From the NCBI RefSeq assembly GCF_000685155.1, contig NZ_JMIY01000004.1, positions 97,388 to 161,387 on the forward strand: a stretch of DNA of 64,000 nucleotides, written 5' to 3'. This document shows, piece by piece, positions 25,352 to 35,184 of the stretch. The translations under genes were made by a program, and so were the position numbers. Source of the DNA: Candidatus Methanoperedens nitratireducens (GTDB taxonomy: Archaea > Halobacteriota > Methanosarcinia > Methanosarcinales > Methanoperedenaceae). The notes beneath the pieces were generated by a model that saw only the letters and a list, made by a program, of their open reading frames with translations, searched no databases and was not told the origin of the DNA. Each line of letters opens with the position of its first letter. Within the stretch, counting starts at the first letter, position 1.

Positions 25352-26737
25352 TTACCACTGTCTTCCTGACCACGGCACATTATTCTTATCTGTAATCGGT
25401 ATGCTCTTGATAAACAGCCAGTATCCTCTTCCCTGCATTAAGCTTGTAGAATCTGTTAAATCTCTGCCAGCCACGTATGTAATTGGAACTGAGTTATTAT
25501 CATAGGATACCAGGCTTGTATACAGCCACAGTGTAGGATCTGCACCAAACTTTAGATCCATTAAGAGTTCGCTTACATTCATGCTAATTGGATCATCTCT
25601 GCTGGCACTTATTCCGATCAAGTTCCAGCCTTCGTAGAGATCCCTGCTCGGCGGCACTGTGGTAATATTCGTGCTTGCGATAAATCCGAGACTCTGGTTA
25701 TCGGCTGTGACATTGACCCAATACCCGTACAGGGGCATCAGTTCAGTTGGTGTTGAGAAGAGTTTTGTCGCCGGATCATACCCAACAACTCCATTGTGCT
25801 CCACAAGCTGCAATACCTGATCAACTTCGCCTGTATCAGCAAAGTTAGGTATGGATATTAAATTCCAGCCCTTGCTCAGGTTAAATACCCTGTCTGCGAA
25901 CACAACCGTTGTGCTGCCACTTATATCTTCATCTGTTGCTGTAACTGTTACGTACTGAGCGACATCTGAGTTAATTTCTATAGAGGCCATCCCATCTGTA
26001 AAGTCCGCTGTCTGCGGATAAGTTACTGCATCTGTGTTGTTTGCAGTAATTGTTATGTTAGCTGTCCTGTTATAATCTGTCTCCAATTCACTATCACTAA
26101 GAACTCTTATATTTATGTTTATGGGCATTCCCTTAAGCTCTGTTGTTGTATCGGGTATAAGCTCAAAGGACATTACTGGAGTAGGTGTTGGCGTCTCCAC
26201 CGGTGTCTCCACTGGTGTCTCTACTGGCGTCTCCACTGGCGTCTCCACTGGCGTTTCTACTGGTGTCTCTACTGGCGTCTCTACTGGTGTCTCCACCGGT
26301 GTCTCCACTGGCGTCTCCACTGGTGTCTCTACTGGTGTCTCTACTGGCGTCTCTACTGGTGTCTCTACTGGCGTCTCTACTGGTGTCTCTACTGGCGTTT
26401 CAGTAACCGGGAAATCACTTTCATTCCCAGGGAAGGTAAGACCACGGATCTCATCGATGTTACTAAATGTGTCGCCATCCGAATCCCTCTCCTCTATATT
26501 TATCAGTGCCTGAGTTGCATTGTTTCGATCAAACGCAGGATCGTTTCTTAGATCTGTACCGTATGAATTCAGATACGGAATAACATTATGACAGGTATTA
26601 CATGAATCAATCCTTGTTCCTGCAACACCATAATGTGTGACGAAGTCACCTCTAATATCGGTATTTGCTGAGGTCCCTATCACTGCCAGACCTACTATTG
26701 TTAATAGCAATATAGCAGATATTATTCTTCTAACCAT
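25352..26737 (-). CDS. Secreted single-CxxCH protein with Val-Glu-Thr-Pro repeats
   Basis: A 461-residue exported protein. Signal peptide about 1-25 ([19 protein letters not shown]). One haem-type motif CNTCH near 47, in a DUF-like [19 protein letters not shown] context. [14 protein letters not shown] calcium-loop motif near 90 resembles dockerin or thrombospondin-3 repeats. Next come about seventeen tandem VETP units forming a stiff linker, then a beta domain and two GWNLI modules ([20 protein letters not shown]) ending in the GRGYWLFIK pattern. No C-terminal anchor is visible. Likely an extracellular electron-transfer or S-layer-associated protein. Confidence 0.8.
   Translation of the reverse strand: MVRRIISAILLLTIVGLAVIGTSANTDIRGDFVTHYGVAGTRIDSCNTCHNVIPYLNSYGTDLRNDPAFDRNNATQALINIEERDSDGDTFSNIDEIRGLTFPGNESDFPVTETPVETPVETPVETPVETPVETPVETPVETPVETPVETPVETPVETPVETPVETPVETPVETPVETPVETPTPTPVMSFELIPDTTTELKGMPININIRVLSDSELETDYNRTANITITANNTDAVTYPQTADFTDGMASIEINSDVAQYVTVTATDEDISGSTTVVFADRVFNLSKGWNLISIPNFADTGEVDQVLQLVEHNGVVGYDPATKLFSTPTELMPLYGYWVNVTADNQSLGFIASTNITTVPPSRDLYEGWNLIGISASRDDPISMNVSELLMDLKFGADPTLWLYTSLVSYDNNSVPITYVAGRDLTDSTSLMQGRGYWLFIKSIPITDKNNVPWSGRQW
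26190..26402. repeat. 12-bp tandem repeat encoding Val-Glu-Thr-Pro units
   Basis: About seventeen near-identical 12-base units (GGTGTCTCYACT as read on the plus strand), with only silent changes between units. It lies within the CxxCH protein gene. Such arrays change copy number readily, so linker length probably varies between strains. Confidence 0.9.
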
Positions 26738-26848
26738 TTATTTTTACCCCCTTTATTTTAATTTTCGAGACCGTTACATTACGTGCTGGATGAGATCAAG
26801 AGCGATTATTTTAGACAGGGGTAACATGATTGCTGCACCCTGAAAAGG

Positions 26849-26962
26849 TTATAACTCCTCTATATGTACCACCACGAGTTGAAACGTTCCCCACTTATCT
26901 GTTATTATGTTTATGTCTCTGTCGTAATAAACCTTGCGATTGCCTGGAGCCCATGCAACCAA
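26849..26962 (-). CDS. Possible small or degraded gene
   Basis: A 37-codon frame from a TTG: LVAWAPGNRKVYYDRDINII continuing TDKWGTFQLVVVHIEEL-stop. The composition looks protein-like (alternating hydrophobic strand pattern) rather than random. There is no clear ribosome binding site and no family I know. It could be the tail of a decayed gene in the gap before topA. Confidence 0.25.
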   Translation of the reverse strand: MVAWAPGNRKVYYDRDINIITDKWGTFQLVVVHIEEL

Positions 26963-27010
26963 ATCTATTTAAGTATGTTATAATCTAACCTAGGTAATTC
27001 TGAGGACACG

Positions 27011-29044
27011 ATGCATTTAATCATAACAGAAAAACATGATACTGCAAAAAGGATCGCGGCTATATTAGCTGAAAATAAGCCGAAAAAAGAGAGAATTAGC
27101 GGAGTTGATACGTATCAATTCGATGGTAGAACGGTTATTGGTCTTTCAGGGCATATAGTAGAAGTGGATTTTCCAAAGAACTATAATAACTGGCAGAAAA
27201 CAGATCTAAAAGACCTTATCTATGCAGATGTCCTGACAACGCCAACGCAGGCGAATATTGTTACTGCGCTTCGAAAACTCGGTAAAGAGGCAGAGCACCT
27301 TACCATAGCCACGGACTACGACCGCGAAGGTGAGTTAATCGGCGTAGAAGCACTGGATATAGTAAAAAAAGTAAATCCTGGAGTCTCTGCTGACCGTGTG
27401 CATTACAGCACAATAACACCTGCAGAGATAAAAAAAGCCTTTACAGATCCTACAAAGATTGATTTTAACCTTGCTGCTGCAGGTGAATCACGGCAGATTA
27501 TTGATCTCATATGGGGAGCAGTTCTCACCCGTTTTCTTTCTCTGAGTTCAGGGCGGCTTGGGGATAAGTTCCTGTCCGTGGGCAGGGTTCAATCACCTAC
27601 CCTGACTATAATAGTAAACCGGGAGAAAGAGAGGGATGTATTCGTACCTGTCCCGTACTGGGAACTCTTTGCAACATTAGTTAATGGCGGTGAATTCAGA
27701 GCCCAGCATATAAAAGGGCGGTTTCTGGATAAAGCCGAGGCTGAGCAGATAAAGGCAAAGCTCGGAGATACAGGGATAGTAAAAAGTATCACGCGTGGGA
27801 AAAGAAGTGAGAAACCGCCTGTACCTTTTAACACTACAGAGTTTCTCAGAGCAGCAAGCACAATCGGGATCTCGGCGGCAAATGCCATGCGGATAGCAGA
27901 GTACCTGTATGTCAATGGGTATATCTCGTATCCACGTACAGATAACACCGTTTATCCATCAAGCCTTGATACTAAAGGCATTATAGCATCCTTTTTAAAC
28001 ACGGAGTTCAATGAATATGCCCGGAAGCTTCTCTCAGGAGAACTTGTACCTACAAGAGGTAAAAAGGAGACAACAGACCACCCCCCCATACATCCTGCAA
28101 CACCGGTTAAAAGAAGTGAACTTAAGGATGATGAATGGAAGATATATGAACTGGTCGTTCGGCGCTTCTTTGCGACGTTTGCACAGGAGACGCTATGGGA
28201 GACCATGGCTGTGACCGTGGATATCAGCGGTGAGGATTTCAGGGCGAACGGGGCGAGACTGATTGAGGCTGGCTGGAGGTGGTATTATTCATACAATGTG
28301 CCAGAAGACAGGATACTGCCTGTACTCAAAGAGGGGCAGTCCCTGAACGTGAAGGAGATAGATCTCGTCGGGAAAGAGACACAGCCGCCTTCAAGGTATG
28401 GTCAGGGCCAGCTCATAAAGATAATGGAGAAACATGGACTTGGTACAAAGTCCACACGCCATGAGATAATCTCCAAACTATACTCCAGGGCTTATGTGCA
28501 CGGCAATCCCCTGCAGCCTACAAAGACCGCATATGCGGTGATAGAGGCGCTTGAGAAGTATGCAAACACTATCACAAAACCAGATATGACCGGTAAACTT
28601 GAGCAGGATATGGATGAGATATCAGAAGGCAGGATCACAGAGGATTATGTTATCAAAGAATCAAGGGATATGCTTGGTGGGGTATTCAAGGATTTATTTA
28701 AAAATAAAGAACTCATAAGCGAGTCTCTCAGGAACGGCCTGTACGAAGATAGAATTGTAGGGACATGCCAGAAGTGCTCATCCGATCTGATTATACGGAA
28801 ATCTAAAAAAGGCTCAAGATTCATCGGATGCTCTGCTTACCCGAATTGCAACTTTATCCTGCCCCTGCCAAGAAGCGGGCAGATAGTGGTTACGGATAAG
28901 CAGTGCAAAGACCATGGTCTTTACCTTATCAGGATACTGAACAAAGGAAAGCGGCCCTGGGATATCGGGTGTGCCCACTGCAATTTCAATGAATGGCAGA
29001 AGAAACTTGGTGAGGAAAAGAAAGCAACGAAAGAGAAGAAGTGA
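27011..29044 (+). CDS. topA: DNA topoisomerase I, archaeal type IA
   Basis: A 677-residue enzyme that relaxes negative supercoils by single-strand passage. Toprim domain at the N-terminus: LIITEKHDTAKRIAAIL with the catalytic glutamate, then DYDREGELIG with the metal aspartates. The active tyrosine is in YISYPRTDNTVYP (about 310). GQGQLIKIMEKHGLGTKSTRHEII is conserved. Two C-terminal zinc fingers are visible: CQKCSSDL...GCSAYPNCNF, and CKDHGLYLIR...GCAHCNF. Length and finger pattern match Methanosarcinales TopA. Stand-alone transcription unit. Confidence 0.95.
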   Translation: MHLIITEKHDTAKRIAAILAENKPKKERISGVDTYQFDGRTVIGLSGHIVEVDFPKNYNNWQKTDLKDLIYADVLTTPTQANIVTALRKLGKEAEHLTIATDYDREGELIGVEALDIVKKVNPGVSADRVHYSTITPAEIKKAFTDPTKIDFNLAAAGESRQIIDLIWGAVLTRFLSLSSGRLGDKFLSVGRVQSPTLTIIVNREKERDVFVPVPYWELFATLVNGGEFRAQHIKGRFLDKAEAEQIKAKLGDTGIVKSITRGKRSEKPPVPFNTTEFLRAASTIGISAANAMRIAEYLYVNGYISYPRTDNTVYPSSLDTKGIIASFLNTEFNEYARKLLSGELVPTRGKKETTDHPPIHPATPVKRSELKDDEWKIYELVVRRFFATFAQETLWETMAVTVDISGEDFRANGARLIEAGWRWYYSYNVPEDRILPVLKEGQSLNVKEIDLVGKETQPPSRYGQGQLIKIMEKHGLGTKSTRHEIISKLYSRAYVHGNPLQPTKTAYAVIEALEKYANTITKPDMTGKLEQDMDEISEGRITEDYVIKESRDMLGGVFKDLFKNKELISESLRNGLYEDRIVGTCQKCSSDLIIRKSKKGSRFIGCSAYPNCNFILPLPRSGQIVVTDKQCKDHGLYLIRILNKGKRPWDIGCAHCNFNEWQKKLGEEKKATKEKK

Positions 29045-29107
29045 GTAATAAATAGAACAGTTATAGTCATCCGCATAACTTCAGATAATCATTGGCAGGA
29101 TTTTAAG

Positions 29108-29174
29108 CAACGAACTAATACTAACTGATACGAACTCCTGCAAAAGTTCGTTTTGAGTTCGTTCCAGTTCGTTG
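29108..29174. repeat. Symmetric AACGAACT palindrome, copy 1
   Basis: CAACGAACT (29108-29116) pairs with AGTTCGTTG (29166-29174). Inside, ACGAACT pairs with AGTTCGT around an 8-base centre. A second copy of the same element lies at 44585-44648. Confidence 0.8.
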
Positions 29175-29212
29175 TTTTTAGTATCATGCGTTTGGCGGAT
29201 AACTATAATACG

Positions 29213-29434
29213 CTATTTCCATCTTCTTACAATGATCCTGAAGAAATTCCCATCATCTTTGATACTGACCACTTCATGTTCGTGTATCTTGCTCCATTTG
29301 GGTATCGTCTCTTTTGCAGTCAGATCATCCGAAATGACTTCAAGTTCTTCACCCGGTTTCATCTCTGATATCCTCCGCTTTGCATAGAACAGCGGTAACG
29401 GGCATACCTTGCCCCTGACATCTAGTTTTTCCAT
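29213..29434 (-). CDS. TusA-family sulfur carrier (second copy)
   Basis: A 73-residue TusA/SirA-like protein. MEKLDVRGKVCPLPLFYAKRRISEMKPGEELEVISDD carries the complete CPxP active motif (CPLP). WSKIHEHEVVSIKDDGNFFRIIVRR completes the two-layer fold. It stands alone, unlike the tusA of the sulfur-relay operon at 18127, and the two are only distantly alike. It may serve a different acceptor such as molybdopterin or tRNA thiolation. Confidence 0.88.
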   Translation of the reverse strand: MEKLDVRGKVCPLPLFYAKRRISEMKPGEELEVISDDLTAKETIPKWSKIHEHEVVSIKDDGNFFRIIVRRWK

Positions 29435-29480
29435 ATATCAGAGTTGGTTTTGATAATATTTTAATTTTGCCACAAAAAAG

Positions 29481-29507
29481 AGGAAGTAACCATAATGGTT
29501 ACTTCCT
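29481..29507 (-). terminator. Strong hairpin terminator of the multicopper oxidase gene
   Basis: AGGAAGTAACCA (29481-29492), loop TAA, TGGTTACTTCCT (29496-29507): 12 perfect pairs. Read on the minus strand it lies just after the oxidase stop and is followed by CTTTTTT, an intrinsic-terminator arrangement. Confidence 0.75.
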
Positions 29508-29516
29508 GGGCTCATT

Positions 29517-31439
29517 CTACGCTCCAATTCTGTACGGGCGCATCATCTCATGATCTTCGTGCGACAGGATGTGGCAGTGCCAGACGTATCGTCCCGGCTT
29601 ATCGAACCTGGCAATGATGCGTGTCACCTCGCCCGGGTACATGATAGCAGTGTCCTTTAAGCCAGCCTCGTATGCTTCCGGTGGCTTGGGCTTGCCCCTG
29701 AGCCGGATATTGGTGAGCTTGCCGCCCTGCGTTATCCCGATATGGCTGTTCGGGTTTTCCTTGGGTATGACATCGGCGCTGAATTTCTGCCGGTCGAGTA
29801 TCTGGAAGTGCACCAGGTGCAGATGGATGGGATGGGCATCCACCGTGGCATTAAAGACTTCCCAGACCTCGGTAGCATTCAGCTCCGGGTCCTCGGTGAT
29901 CGTGTCATCCCACAGCAGCGTTCCGTCTGGGTCGTTTGTGCCCGCAGGGGTTCCTATGAAGTTGCCGCCGATTGTGCCAAGCAGTGGCTGCAGCCTGCCG
30001 AAGTGATCCGTGGCCTCAAAGAGCATCAATTTTCTAACTGGCAATCCTGCCGGGCTGGGTACCGGAAGCGGACCGCTCAGGGGCCGCAGGTTGGTTGTCC
30101 GGGTCAGCGGTGCGATCGGTCCCGGGCCTGTTGCCACAGGGAGTACGTTGAAAGCCATGATGCGGCCGTCCAATCTCGGGTTGACGGTGGCGCCCTTAGG
30201 GAACGGTACCCTGGCATTGTTGCGCATGATTATCCTAGTACTGGCGAATCTGGAGAAGTCAACCACCACGTCGTAGCGCTCGCCCGGCCCTATGGTGAGC
30301 TGGTTGACAGGCACAGGTGCGTTCAGCAGTCCGGTATCGTTGCCGATGACCAAGAACCCCGGGCCCGTGATCCACAGGTTGTAGAAGCGTGAATCTGAAC
30401 CGTTGAGCATGCGGAGGCGGTACTGTCTTGGCTCCACACTCAGTACAGGCCAGGCCTTGCCGTTCACCAGGATTACCTGCCCGAAGAACTCTGGCTGTGC
30501 CGAGGGCTGCACGCCGGCCATGGCGGCATCAGGGTAGGCAAGTCGACCGTCAGGATAGAACATGCGATCCTGTATTACCATCTCGATCTCGTAGTCACCG
30601 CCGGGGATAGCTTCACTATTTATGAGCGCCAATTCGTTATCATCCCTGAGCAGGTAGAAGCCAGCCAGTCCGGCGTAAACGTTCTGGCGCGTGATCCCCA
30701 GGGCATGGTCGTGGTACCAGAGCGTGGCTGCTTCCTGGCTGTTGTCGTATTCGTATGAATCTGTCACATAATGGTCGCCCGTCAATCCTGTCTGCGTGAA
30801 CCACTGCTCAGGCAGCCCGTCGTACTCAGGATCGCTGTGACCGCCATGCAGGTGTGCAACCGCCGGGATTCCATCCGCTGCAAATGTGCCCGGTACCTTA
30901 CCAAATGCCCAGTGAAGCGTCGTGTCCACCACATCTTTTCCCGGGTCTGCCCCCTGTTTTAGCAGGTAGTCAAAGCCAAGATTGTTGACCCACTGGACAT
31001 TGACAGGTGCTTCTGATTCCGCTATGAAAGTCGCGCCCGGGTAGGTAGCCTGGCCGCCGTCTACACTATAGCCCCATACCGGAGTATCAGGTAGGCCTGT
31101 TCCAAGAAGGCTCTGCGTAGTAGGCGCCATCGCCACCGTATGCGTGACATCTGGATCGGTTGCATCGATCCTCAGCCCAAGGTCCTTTATAACGGGCAGT
31201 GGATTGATAAATTGTGGTATTGCCGCCGGATCGGCGACTGGCGCTGTGAACAACGGATCGATGATGCCGGGCAGATCAGGGATAAGCTGAGCTTTTGCGC
31301 TCCTGATAAGCCCTGTAACCCCGCCAAAAGCAAAAGCACCCACCGTGGCGCCTGCCATCTTCACAAATGTTCTCCTATCCATTCGGTATATACCATCTAA
31401 ACCTTCGGCTTTCTTACTCGTAACGTCTTTATTTTTCAT
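29517..31439 (-). CDS. Multicopper oxidase, Tat-exported, CotA/bilirubin oxidase-like
   Basis: A 640-residue copper oxidase coupling one-electron oxidation of a substrate to O2 reduction in family members. The N-terminal twin-arginine signal is MDRRTFVKMAGATVGAFAFGG (from about residue 20), so it is exported folded. All copper-binding sites are present: HLHGGH and LWYHDHALG, then HPIHLHLVHF and HCHILSHEDHEMM with the axial methionine. Base composition is visibly richer in GC than its neighbours, hinting at acquisition. In an anaerobe it may act in copper or oxygen defence, or extracellular redox. Own terminator at 29481-29507. Confidence 0.92.
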   Translation of the reverse strand: MKNKDVTSKKAEGLDGIYRMDRRTFVKMAGATVGAFAFGGVTGLIRSAKAQLIPDLPGIIDPLFTAPVADPAAIPQFINPLPVIKDLGLRIDATDPDVTHTVAMAPTTQSLLGTGLPDTPVWGYSVDGGQATYPGATFIAESEAPVNVQWVNNLGFDYLLKQGADPGKDVVDTTLHWAFGKVPGTFAADGIPAVAHLHGGHSDPEYDGLPEQWFTQTGLTGDHYVTDSYEYDNSQEAATLWYHDHALGITRQNVYAGLAGFYLLRDDNELALINSEAIPGGDYEIEMVIQDRMFYPDGRLAYPDAAMAGVQPSAQPEFFGQVILVNGKAWPVLSVEPRQYRLRMLNGSDSRFYNLWITGPGFLVIGNDTGLLNAPVPVNQLTIGPGERYDVVVDFSRFASTRIIMRNNARVPFPKGATVNPRLDGRIMAFNVLPVATGPGPIAPLTRTTNLRPLSGPLPVPSPAGLPVRKLMLFEATDHFGRLQPLLGTIGGNFIGTPAGTNDPDGTLLWDDTITEDPELNATEVWEVFNATVDAHPIHLHLVHFQILDRQKFSADVIPKENPNSHIGITQGGKLTNIRLRGKPKPPEAYEAGLKDTAIMYPGEVTRIIARFDKPGRYVWHCHILSHEDHEMMRPYRIGA

Positions 31440-31539
31440 ATATTTCCATCTCCTTATCCATTAAGTAAGACTCCCGGTGCATTCCCCGTTTTTATGAAAG
31501 TCTTCTCTATATACAACTCTTTTAGCTATATATAATTTC

Positions 31540-32244
<705 letters not shown>

Positions 32245-33387
32245 CTATAATCTGAACTTCTCCTTAACTATATATATGGCATCAAGGGCTTCATTGATGT
32301 CCTTTTCGCTGTGGGTTGCCATAAGAGATGTCCTGATCCTTCCCTCATGAACTGTGGGTGGGCGTATCCCGGAAGCATATACTCCAAGTCTCTCAAGATC
32401 AGATGCAGCATCAAGTGTTCTCTTTGAATCCCCTGTGATGAGGGGTATGATCTGCGTTTTACTGGTTATCGAGAAACCCATGTCTGTCAGGCCTCTCCTG
32501 TACCTGGCAACGTTTTGCCAGAGCTTTCTTGCCGGGTTCTCATCCTCGATAACATCGATAGCAGCCTTAGCAGCAGCCACTGCAGAAGGTGGAAGTGCTG
32601 TTGAATATATGAAAGCACGCGCACGGTTCCGCAGATACTCGATAAGTTCATTGCTTCCTGCCACATATCCGCCTATACTTGCAAGCGCTTTGCTCAGTGT
32701 CCCCATATTTATATCCACCTTCACGTTATAATAGTCAGCAGTACCCCTGCACTGCCTTCCCATGACACCGGTGGCATGTGCATCATCCACCATGACCATG
32801 GCATCGTATTTCTCTGCGATCTCAAAGATCTCAGGAAGCGGGGCAATATCGCCGTCCATGCTGAAGACACCGTCTGTGACTATGAGTTTTCTTCGGTGTC
32901 TGGAACTTTGCAGTGTGTTTTCTATGCAGGATACATCCATGTGGGGATAGATCTTGATCTCTGCCCGGCTTAAGCGGCACCCGTCGATGATACTGGCATG
33001 GTTTAGCTCATCGCTCAGGATCAGGTCGCCTTTGTTCATTATTGCGGCTATAGTCCCGATATTTGCCATGTACCCTGTGCTGAATACTATCGCTGCCTCA
33101 GTACCTTTGAATCTGGCTATTCTATCCTCAAGGCTGTTATACAGGTCGGTGTTCCCGCCTGTCAATCGTGAGCCTCCTGAGCCTGTGCCGTATTTATGCA
33201 GCGCCTCTGCTGCTGCTCTCTTAACTTCCGGGTGACCGGTCAAACCAAGGTAATTATTCGAGGAGAGATGTATCAGTTCTCTTCCATCTTTTATGATCCT
33301 GGGTGTCTGGGCGCTCTCTATGGTGTTTAGCCTGCGGTACAATCCCTTATCTCTTATATCCGCAAGTTCGCCTGCCAGCCAGTCCAT
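32245..33387 (-). CDS. bioF: 8-amino-7-oxononanoate synthase
   Basis: PLP enzyme condensing pimeloyl-CoA (from BioW here) with alanine to give 8-amino-7-oxononanoate (KAPA). The 380 residues carry HLSSNNYLGLTGHPEV, SGGSRLTGGN, VDDAHATGVMGRQCRG, and the PLP lysine in GTLSKALASIGGYVAG. Its ATG overlaps the preceding gene's stop by one base (TAATG). Fold-type I aminotransferase length is normal. The operon context confirms the biotin role over the related ligase Kbl. Confidence 0.96.
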   Translation of the reverse strand: MDWLAGELADIRDKGLYRRLNTIESAQTPRIIKDGRELIHLSSNNYLGLTGHPEVKRAAAEALHKYGTGSGGSRLTGGNTDLYNSLEDRIARFKGTEAAIVFSTGYMANIGTIAAIMNKGDLILSDELNHASIIDGCRLSRAEIKIYPHMDVSCIENTLQSSRHRRKLIVTDGVFSMDGDIAPLPEIFEIAEKYDAMVMVDDAHATGVMGRQCRGTADYYNVKVDINMGTLSKALASIGGYVAGSNELIEYLRNRARAFIYSTALPPSAVAAAKAAIDVIEDENPARKLWQNVARYRRGLTDMGFSITSKTQIIPLITGDSKRTLDAASDLERLGVYASGIRPPTVHEGRIRTSLMATHSEKDINEALDAIYIVKEKFRL

Positions 33388-34397
33388 TATCGTACGAATC
33401 GTGGCATGATCTCTGCAGACCCGAATACACCGAATATGCCCCGCGCATGGAACTCAAGCCCTGCCTTCATCCACCCCAGGGCAGGGCCTACAACATTGGC
33501 AGCCATTGTGGTCTCATCACCGAGTATGAACCTGTGGCTTGAGACCGTGCCATCAAATGTCCTGCCCCTCAGCGTCATCGTTGTACTTACAGGCTTCTTC
33601 GGGTTCCTTGTATCCACTACCCCGCCGACACTCACCTTTTCACGCGATACTATCCCTGCTCTCTCAAGAAGCACATCATCGGCATGCTCCATACTGCCAA
33701 GCCTGAGAATGCCACATCTGCGGTCAAGTTCATCCTTGATCTCTGCGCATGTCATCCGTGATGCCCTATCAAGATCGAATCCATCAAGATGGGCTATGTC
33801 CTCGCGGATGGTAGCGCGGTATGATTCCCAGTTCGATACGCCCACACCGAAGTTAATATCCACTCCAAGCACTTCCATAAAAGAGTTTGCTGCCAGTGCT
33901 GCCGCACATGTAAGCAATCCAGGTGTGGCTCCTGCACCTGTGATATAGGTAATCCCTGACTGCTTTAGTTTATCATCCAGTTTGAAGATCATCTCAACTG
34001 CACCTGAGCGCTTGAGGGCATCCACCATTACCCCGCTGTAGCCGTGCTCCGCGAACCCTGATACTACATCAGGGATGAAGTCATTTGTGAGGTTTGGAAG
34101 AGCGATAAAGATACCGTCAAACGCATGGGAATTTCTTATTATTTCTCCGATAGCATCATCCGTCCTTGTACCGATATCCCCTGGCTTCTTATCCACCAGA
34201 ACCTGCGGATCTATACCTTCGGGTTCGATCACAAACCCGGTTTTATCTGCTATGGCAGAAAGCCTCATCTCTTTTTTCTGTGCCAGCATTCTTGCTGCTG
34301 CCATTCCAAGTCCACCAGCGCCCAGAACGGCTATATTCGCAGCACCTGTTCTTGATTTCGATCTTGATCTCCTGATCTGCAATACCTGTTGTTCCAT
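33387..34397 (-). CDS. bioU: BioU-like (S)-8-amino-7-oxononanoate aminating enzyme
   Basis: A 336-residue NAD(P)-dependent protein with a saccharopine-dehydrogenase-like Rossmann N-terminus (IAVLGAGGLGMAAARML). It sits exactly where the KAPA-to-DAPA step is missing: the operon has bioB, bioW, bioF and bioD but no bioA. BioU is known as a bioA substitute that donates its own lysine amino group, with homologues in cyanobacteria and some archaea. A candidate lysine is Lys129 in VMVDALKRSGA. The ATG at 34397, with AGGAG 9 bases upstream, was preferred over one overlapping bioW. The BioU call is context-based inference; a generic dehydrogenase is the alternative. Confidence 0.65.
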   Translation of the reverse strand: MEQQVLQIRRSRSKSRTGAANIAVLGAGGLGMAAARMLAQKKEMRLSAIADKTGFVIEPEGIDPQVLVDKKPGDIGTRTDDAIGEIIRNSHAFDGIFIALPNLTNDFIPDVVSGFAEHGYSGVMVDALKRSGAVEMIFKLDDKLKQSGITYITGAGATPGLLTCAAALAANSFMEVLGVDINFGVGVSNWESYRATIREDIAHLDGFDLDRASRMTCAEIKDELDRRCGILRLGSMEHADDVLLERAGIVSREKVSVGGVVDTRNPKKPVSTTMTLRGRTFDGTVSSHRFILGDETTMAANVVGPALGWMKAGLEFHARGIFGVFGSAEIMPRFVR

Positions 34398-34401
34398 ATA
34401 T

Positions 34402-35184
34402 TTACTCTCCTGTAATATCATCTAAATCAGTAATCTCCCTCAGTCCTTTGAATCTATCGATTAATACAGCAGTTTTCTCCATCTCATCGATATAATCGGG
34501 AAGGTTCATATCATCCACAAAAAACACCCTTCCTCCGCTGTCTCCCTCGTGTTTTAATTGCGAGAACCGCACATAACCCAGTTTCTTTGAGGCCACATAA
34601 CCTGCTGTATAAAAAGGGTCATCAGACCAGCAGAGTTCTGCAACGCTCCCTTTAACAGAGGCTACCTTGGTTGCAAGTACCAGCGCCTCACTGATATGAT
34701 CGTAACACGAAGACATGCGCTTTGTTGCAAGCGAATATGCAAGCTCATCAGAGGCATGTTTTGTGATATCCATACGCGATGCCCTTATACCCCTTTGTTT
34801 ATCAGGTTCAAGCCGCTCACCCTGCATATCCATCAGTATCGCACCCCTCATGCTCTCCCCATCCTCAAGCAGTGAGAATGCCTTTTCTATACAGAGACCG
34901 GGTATTCCAAGGTATGTAAGCAGTCTTTTAGCCGCTCTTTTACCAGCATCGGCATTCCCAACATGGAATAGAGTTACAGGCAAAGATACAAGGTATTTAA
35001 CAGGGCTTTTTATTGCTTCAACTGATATGTTTATAGAGTCAGGTTTTCCCCTCTCATGGGACAATGCCCGCCTGATAAGCGATTGCGCAGCAGTTTCTAT
35101 ATCCTCCTCCTCAACAAGACGCTCTGCACCTGAGATATGCCTGTTATCCCCGGTCGCTCTCATCCTTACACTATACATGAACAC
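34402..35184 (-). CDS. bioW: 6-carboxyhexanoate-CoA ligase (pimeloyl-CoA synthetase)
   Basis: ATP-dependent ligase forming pimeloyl-CoA from free pimelate. The 260 residues show YSVRMRATGDNRHISGAERLVEEEDI, PVTLFHVGNADAGK and RGAILMDMQGERLEPDKQRGIRASRMD, the BioW signature. It overlaps bioB by 14 bases and is followed by the BioU-like gene after 4 bases. Use of BioW means the operon depends on pimelate made or taken up separately, rather than on the BioC/BioH route. Confidence 0.93.
   Translation of the reverse strand: MFMYSVRMRATGDNRHISGAERLVEEEDIETAAQSLIRRALSHERGKPDSINISVEAIKSPVKYLVSLPVTLFHVGNADAGKRAAKRLLTYLGIPGLCIEKAFSLLEDGESMRGAILMDMQGERLEPDKQRGIRASRMDITKHASDELAYSLATKRMSSCYDHISEALVLATKVASVKGSVAELCWSDDPFYTAGYVASKKLGYVRFSQLKHEGDSGGRVFFVDDMNLPDYIDEMEKTAVLIDRFKGLREITDLDDITGE

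Noticed and set aside
26115..26513. Long plus-strand frame of VSTG repeats
   Set aside because: It is antisense to the 12-bp repeat region of the secreted CxxCH protein; periodic sequence keeps other frames open.
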